Shown here one piece after another: positions 60,225 to 64,000 of a DNA stretch of 64,000 nt. Below the pieces are notes generated by a model that saw only the letters and a program-made list of their open reading frames with translations, did not search any database and had not been told where the DNA came from. The stretch is from Aliiroseovarius pelagivivens (lineage in GTDB: Bacteria; Pseudomonadota; Alphaproteobacteria; Rhodobacterales; Rhodobacteraceae): the NCBI RefSeq assembly GCF_900302485.1, contig NZ_OMOI01000001.1:186001-250000 (forward strand). The letters run 5' to 3'. The translations under genes and the position numbers were made by a program. Position 1 is the first letter of the stretch; each line of letters begins with the position of its first letter.

Positions 60225-62423
60225 TTACCTCGCGCCATCAATGCTTGGAAACATGTTTAGCAGTTCGTTAAGTGCCGTGCGTGTTTCGCTACTGCCATCC
60301 AAAATACCTTGATAGGTTTGTAGACGAGTTTGGGAGTCGCCCATAAACGGTGACGTTTCCAATGACAGGATCTTCTGTACCTCTGCGGGGATGGGGTGAT
60401 CTGAGTTGTTCAGTTTGTGCCATACATCCGACGGATTGTTCGCAGGCGATGAAGGCAATGAGTTGCCATCCGGATTGATGCTCTTATCTAAGGCGATCTT
60501 GCGAAGAGAAGAGGCGTTGTCGCTGGTAAGTCCGGTAAGGTATCCGAGCGCGACCTTCGGCTTGTCTTGCGCAAGGGCGACTTCTGCCAAAAACTCGCGC
60601 GCAGTCCTAGAGGGTGTATCGTCACCAGATAGAACAAGCCGTCGTGCATGCTCGGGAAAGCCCAGTGTTCTCAGGCGTTCAGCCATCATGAGCCGAACTT
60701 CTGCAGAGGTGGTCCCCCAATCAGTCCGTGTTAGAAGGTAGATCAGGAATTCTGCATCCGACCCAAGTGACACAAGATAGCTGCCTGCATCATCCAGATG
60801 TTTGGCCTGTACGGAGCCATTGGGTGGATTGTCCAACAGCTCAAACGCCTGAGCAAAACGACCCATATGGAAAAGTGCGCGAATATGAAGTTGCCGCAAC
60901 TCGTCTCCCGCCCTGCTTTCTTTGTGCTCGAAGGCGACAGACGCAAGCAAGGTAAGTTCGTGATCCGAAATACCTCGGTCGTTCTGCAGTTTGCTTTTGA
61001 TAAGTGCCAAGATCGCAGGCTGAGTTTGCGAATGATCCTCTTGAATCATGTCGGTAAGCCGTTGTTCTCCCTTCTCTACCTTACCCTCTGCAATGTCGAT
61101 ATCGGCATCCAAAACAGATGCCGCGCCCGACGGAGCCAGAGCAGATCGTGTGGCAATATTGCGGATTTCAACGGCAGTTCCGACGCGCCCTGAATTTAGA
61201 AATTTTCTGGCAAGTATCGGTGCCAGATGTGATCGAAGGTGGGGGGGGAGCTCTGAAAAACTTCTGAGAATGGCCTTTGTGTTAATCTTGTCTTCTATGG
61301 TCGGTTGGGCAAGCGCGGCCCACATGGCGCCGCGAGTGTTGCAGATGAGCTGCGAATCCCAGTCAGCGTGAGACTTGGCTTCTCCGAACTCAACAACCTC
61401 GGCCATCATGCGAAGGACGGCGCCATCTCCCATGTCGTCACCGTAATTCTCCATTAGTTGCAACGCTTCAAGTCCGAATGTCATGTAGATTTTCTGCCGG
61501 ATATGCGACACTAAACGGTCCATATCAGGGCGATCAAACTCTCCCAGAAAATCCGAAGATTCAAAGACCGGCGCATTGACTTCAGAAGTGTAGACACCCC
61601 AACGGGCGATATCGAACTGCTGGTCGGGTAGGCAGGGCTGACTTGTGCTTGCAGGTTCGCCACCGCCAAAGTGATCAGCGCGTGCCTGCTCGACGGCGGT
61701 TTGCATCCTCACTTGGTGCTCGGGTGAATGCGGAATCAGCTGCGTTTCCAGCGTTGGTTCCGTCGTGTCCGCTGGGTCCGCATTTCGAAGGATATCTGGT
61801 GGATTTATGTTTGCGTCGATCAGGCCTTGAGACGCGGCGCGCGAAAGCTGGCTTAGGAGTTCCTGTTTGTCGAGCTGCGGTGTTTCGCTGGCCGTCCCGG
61901 AGTCTTCAGCAGCCGAAGCGCCCGAAGGCTTGTCTTGGTTGTCGATCATTTCACTCTGATCAGCGGCGGCGTTTAACAGTGGTAGAGTTGCGCGTTGTTG
62001 ATCGACATTCATAGTACGAGGCACGGGAAAAAATCTGGAAGTTGTGCTTGGTATGTTGTTCGGATCTGGCCCATCAACGATATCAAGCACCAGTTCTCCA
62101 GTTGATAGCCGAAGTTCTTTGATATGGCAGTCACATCCCTTTTGGATGTCGAGCGCTCCGCTTTTTGTAGGGGTTAGTGTGCGAACGCGCGTGCGCCCAA
62201 TCAAGTCAAACGCGCGTGACAGATTGTAACCTGTGACATCTGGCGAAAGGGACAACAGATATCCCTCTTTTGTTTTTGATATCTCGAACTTATCGGCGGG
62301 TTTTAGATAGAATACCAGCCGTGTGAACGCTTCATGTTCGCCGGATCGAACGGCGACATCGCGTGCTAGTGCAGGCATGGACATTAAACAGATCGCTGCA
62401 AATAAAAACGCCTGGTTTCTCAT
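60225..62423 (-). CDS. Large periplasmic protein of unknown function coupled to motA
   Basis: A 732-residue protein with a signal peptide (FLFAAICLMSMPALA). Residues 22-115 look like an AMIN-type domain (VRSGEHEAFTRLVFYLKPADKFEISKTKEGYLLSLSPDVTGYNLSRAFDLIGRTRVRTL). A low-complexity linker (about 130-270) precedes a long all-helical repeat region to the C-terminus, like TPR/Sel1-type solenoids (LASVAFEHKESRAGDELRQLHIRALFHMGRFAQAFELLDN). Its ATG overlaps the motA stop by 4 bases, so it is co-translated with the stator gene. It is not homologous by eye to any MotB; a motor-associated periplasmic role, as for rhizobial MotC, is inferred. Confidence 0.7.
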   Translation of the reverse strand: MRNQAFLFAAICLMSMPALARDVAVRSGEHEAFTRLVFYLKPADKFEISKTKEGYLLSLSPDVTGYNLSRAFDLIGRTRVRTLTPTKSGALDIQKGCDCHIKELRLSTGELVLDIVDGPDPNNIPSTTSRFFPVPRTMNVDQQRATLPLLNAAADQSEMIDNQDKPSGASAAEDSGTASETPQLDKQELLSQLSRAASQGLIDANINPPDILRNADPADTTEPTLETQLIPHSPEHQVRMQTAVEQARADHFGGGEPASTSQPCLPDQQFDIARWGVYTSEVNAPVFESSDFLGEFDRPDMDRLVSHIRQKIYMTFGLEALQLMENYGDDMGDGAVLRMMAEVVEFGEAKSHADWDSQLICNTRGAMWAALAQPTIEDKINTKAILRSFSELPPHLRSHLAPILARKFLNSGRVGTAVEIRNIATRSALAPSGAASVLDADIDIAEGKVEKGEQRLTDMIQEDHSQTQPAILALIKSKLQNDRGISDHELTLLASVAFEHKESRAGDELRQLHIRALFHMGRFAQAFELLDNPPNGSVQAKHLDDAGSYLVSLGSDAEFLIYLLTRTDWGTTSAEVRLMMAERLRTLGFPEHARRLVLSGDDTPSRTAREFLAEVALAQDKPKVALGYLTGLTSDNASSLRKIALDKSINPDGNSLPSSPANNPSDVWHKLNNSDHPIPAEVQKILSLETSPFMGDSQTRLQTYQGILDGSSETRTALNELLNMFPSIDGAR

Positions 62424-63289
62424 GCGGCAGCTTTCTTGAGCTCTTTCAACGCCTCTTCCAGATCGTTAAAGCTGGGGCGATGTGGGCCCGGCGTGTTCTG
62501 GCGTCCCACTTCGATGCAGATGTTGACGGAATGATTGTAGAGATTGGCGACCAGAACTTCGCGAATAAGCTGATAGAAGTGCGCTTCTTCTTCGGTCACA
62601 GACTTCACTTTGGCTGAGAACGGTCCAACCAGACCATAAGCTAGAAAAACCCCTAGAAATGTCCCTACCAAAGCTCCGCCAATCATTTTGCCCAAAATTT
62701 CAGGCGGTTGATCAATGGATCCCATGGTTTTGATCACGCCAAGTACAGCCGCAACGATGCCCAGCGCCGGCAGACCATCGGCCATCGATTGCAGCGCGTG
62801 ACTGGAATGCAGCGCATGATGCAGATTGGCTTCCATTCGTTTTTCCAAAACTTCCTCAACCTGATGAGGGTCATCGTAGTTCATGGATGCAGAGCGCAAT
62901 GTGTCGCAGATCAGTTCGATCGCTTCACTGTCAGCAAGAATGTTGGGGTAGCGCTGGAAAATCGGACTGTCTTCCGGGCTCTCGATATGCTCTTCCAATG
63001 CAACAGCATTCTGGCGCGCCTGTCGGATAAGTTCGAATAGCAGGCAAAGTAAATCGCGGTAGTCGTCTGGTTTCCATTTCGGCCCCTTGAAGACTTTCTT
63101 CACATCTTTGACGGTGTGTTTGATGGAAGCCATGTCATTCGAGATCACAAACGCACCCGCAGCAGCCCCCCCGATCATCGTAAATTCAAAGGGAAGTGAC
63201 TTCAGAATGATCCCCATCTTGCCGCCTGCAGCAAGATAGCCGCCAAACACCATTACAAAAATCAGGGCGATACCAACGAAACCAATCAT
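62420..63289 (-). CDS. motA: Flagellar motor stator protein MotA
   Basis: A 289-residue stator subunit with four membrane helices: IGFVGIALIFVMVFGGYLAAGG, LPFEFTMIGGAAAGAFVISN, LGIVAAVLGVIKTMGSI and GGALVGTFLGVFLAYGLVGPF. The long cytosolic loop between helices 2 and 3 carries the torque-generating charged segment (RYPNILADSEAIELICDTLRSASM). It forms the ion channel with MotB, which is absent from this window. The gene lies between the motE-like gene and the large unknown gene, with a 71-base gap upstream. Confidence 0.95.
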   Translation of the reverse strand: MIGFVGIALIFVMVFGGYLAAGGKMGIILKSLPFEFTMIGGAAAGAFVISNDMASIKHTVKDVKKVFKGPKWKPDDYRDLLCLLFELIRQARQNAVALEEHIESPEDSPIFQRYPNILADSEAIELICDTLRSASMNYDDPHQVEEVLEKRMEANLHHALHSSHALQSMADGLPALGIVAAVLGVIKTMGSIDQPPEILGKMIGGALVGTFLGVFLAYGLVGPFSAKVKSVTEEEAHFYQLIREVLVANLYNHSVNICIEVGRQNTPGPHRPSFNDLEEALKELKKAAA

Positions 63290-63360
63290 AATGCACCTTT
63301 GCTAGTTCAAGCTTGGACATCCGAGTCTTCTCATGGACGGGTTAATTTCTGATTATTGGC

Positions 63361-63969
63361 TTATTGTGTTGGGACAGCGGCATTCCGCCCGGCCAATACG
63401 ACGCTGATGGCATAGGAGATTTGGGGGTCGAGACCCGCCATGATTTGCGCAGCCGGGAGCGGTTTCATTTGAGCTATGAAGCCTGCGGCGAACTCGGGAT
63501 CCATTGCTGCGAAAAGTGGGATTGCCTGTTTTGGCTTCATGTTTTCATAAAGAATTGTCAGGTGTGACAAGTCATCCGCCGCGGCTGTTCTGGCCATCGC
63601 CATGGTCGCGGCAAGAGTTTCTTCGGCTTCGGTCAGCTCTTCAAGTTTTGAGGTAACGCGATCCTCAGCAAGGCGTAGTGCTTCATGGCGATGTGCAAGT
63701 TTTTTCTCACGCTCTTCCAACGCGGCTTCACGTTCCTGCAAAGCAGCGAGAACCACGGCAACATCCTGTGGCTTGGGTGCTGGGAATTCCGCACTTGTAT
63801 CGGCCGAGGTGTCAGAAAGCAGCTTTGTCAGGTCTTCTGCGAAAGCGGCCGTTATTGGGCCCAGTCGCAAGATGCCGGATGTAGCCAGAACCGCCGCAAA
63901 CAGTACGAGAATACCTCTTGTACGCAGTTTAGTGCGCAGCTTGGAAATCTTGGTTGGCGAGGTGCTCAT
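63361..63969 (-). CDS. MotE-like flagellar coiled-coil protein
   Basis: A 202-residue protein with an N-terminal membrane segment (GILVLFAAVLATSGILRLG), a low-complexity Ser/Thr linker, a coiled coil with heptads (ALQEREAALEEREKKLAHRHEALRLAEDRVTSKLEELTEAEETLAA) and a C-terminal MgtE-N-like helical domain (LYENMKPKQAIPLFAAMDPEFAAGFIAQMKPLPAAQIMAGLDPQISYAI). This is the arrangement of MotE of rhizobia, where it helps MotC fold. It overlaps an upstream gene by 4 bases, and motA follows. Confidence 0.8.
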   Translation of the reverse strand: MSTSPTKISKLRTKLRTRGILVLFAAVLATSGILRLGPITAAFAEDLTKLLSDTSADTSAEFPAPKPQDVAVVLAALQEREAALEEREKKLAHRHEALRLAEDRVTSKLEELTEAEETLAATMAMARTAAADDLSHLTILYENMKPKQAIPLFAAMDPEFAAGFIAQMKPLPAAQIMAGLDPQISYAISVVLAGRNAAVPTQ

Positions 63970-64000
63970 TCCGCTGCCTCCATGACGCCGTGGCGCAAGA
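63966..64000 (-). CDS. C-terminal end of a further flagellar-region gene
   Basis: Only the last ten codons are inside the window (LRHGVMEAAE then TGA). The stop overlaps the motE-like ATG by 4 bases, which shows co-translation. By position it may be fliF or another basal-body gene, but ten residues are too few to tell. Confidence 0.45.
   Translation of the reverse strand, partial: LRHGVMEAAE

Overview
The window looks like a piece of chromosome from a member of the Rhodobacterales (Roseobacter group, Alphaproteobacteria). The supports are a GC-rich background, a fabA-fabB-fabI operon divergent from a Fur-family irr-type regulator, an RNA leader in front of metK that matches the SAM/SAH riboswitch known from this order, Rhodobacterales-type small membrane proteins, and a flagellar export/motor cluster with MotE-like and unknown periplasmic proteins. 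No species name can be justified from the sequence.

Layout. 1-7.4 kb: housekeeping and small genes (copper chaperone end, a HxlR regulator coupled to a frameshifted sir2, a YdeI/OmdA-type protein, LMW phosphatase, lepA, an outer-membrane barrel, PhnA, and two tandem small membrane paralogues). 7.45-15.74 kb: tRNA-Arg(TCT) followed by an 8.2-kb integrative element bounded by a 47-bp direct repeat of the tRNA 3' end. It carries a tyrosine integrase, an AlpA-type excisionase/regulator, a replication-initiator-like protein, a large restriction-modification enzyme coupled to a cysteine-rich secreted protein, unknown genes, a dense cluster of TACGTA inverted repeats and matched tandem repeats near both ends. 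15.9-30.0 kb: a YqhA protein, a divergent pair of MDR oxidoreductases, a CMD-family protein, and a long minus-strand catabolic region (semialdehyde dehydrogenase, GntR regulator, proline-racemase family enzyme, DapA-family lyase, enolase-superfamily dehydratase, Zn alcohol dehydrogenase, two alpha/beta hydrolases, an EEP phosphatase/nuclease, a threonine-dehydratase-like enzyme). Two copies of one palindrome mark probable GntR-controlled promoters there.

30.2-34.4 kb: fabI, fabB, a DoxX-like gene, fabA, irr and an FKBP isomerase, with two copies of a dispersed intergenic repeat. 34.5-51.1 kb: mostly plus-strand core genes (miaB, phoH, ybeY, corC-like, lnt, riboswitch-metK, trmB, aroA, cmk, rpsA, ihfB, lapA-like, trpF, trpB). 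51.1-55.6 kb: serine hydrolase, DUF2332 protein, pth and rplY, with an FkbM-type methyltransferase inserted in the opposite direction between pth and rplY. 55.7-64 kb: minus-strand flagellar genes, in transcription order motE-like, motA, a 732-residue unknown periplasmic protein, flhA, fliR, flhB and a coiled-coil protein.

The most unusual parts are the tRNA-Arg island with its possible replication origin and coupled secreted protein, the two-site operator of the hydroxyproline-like catabolic cluster whose racemase-family enzyme has a Ser/Thr dyad, and the large unknown protein encoded directly after motA.
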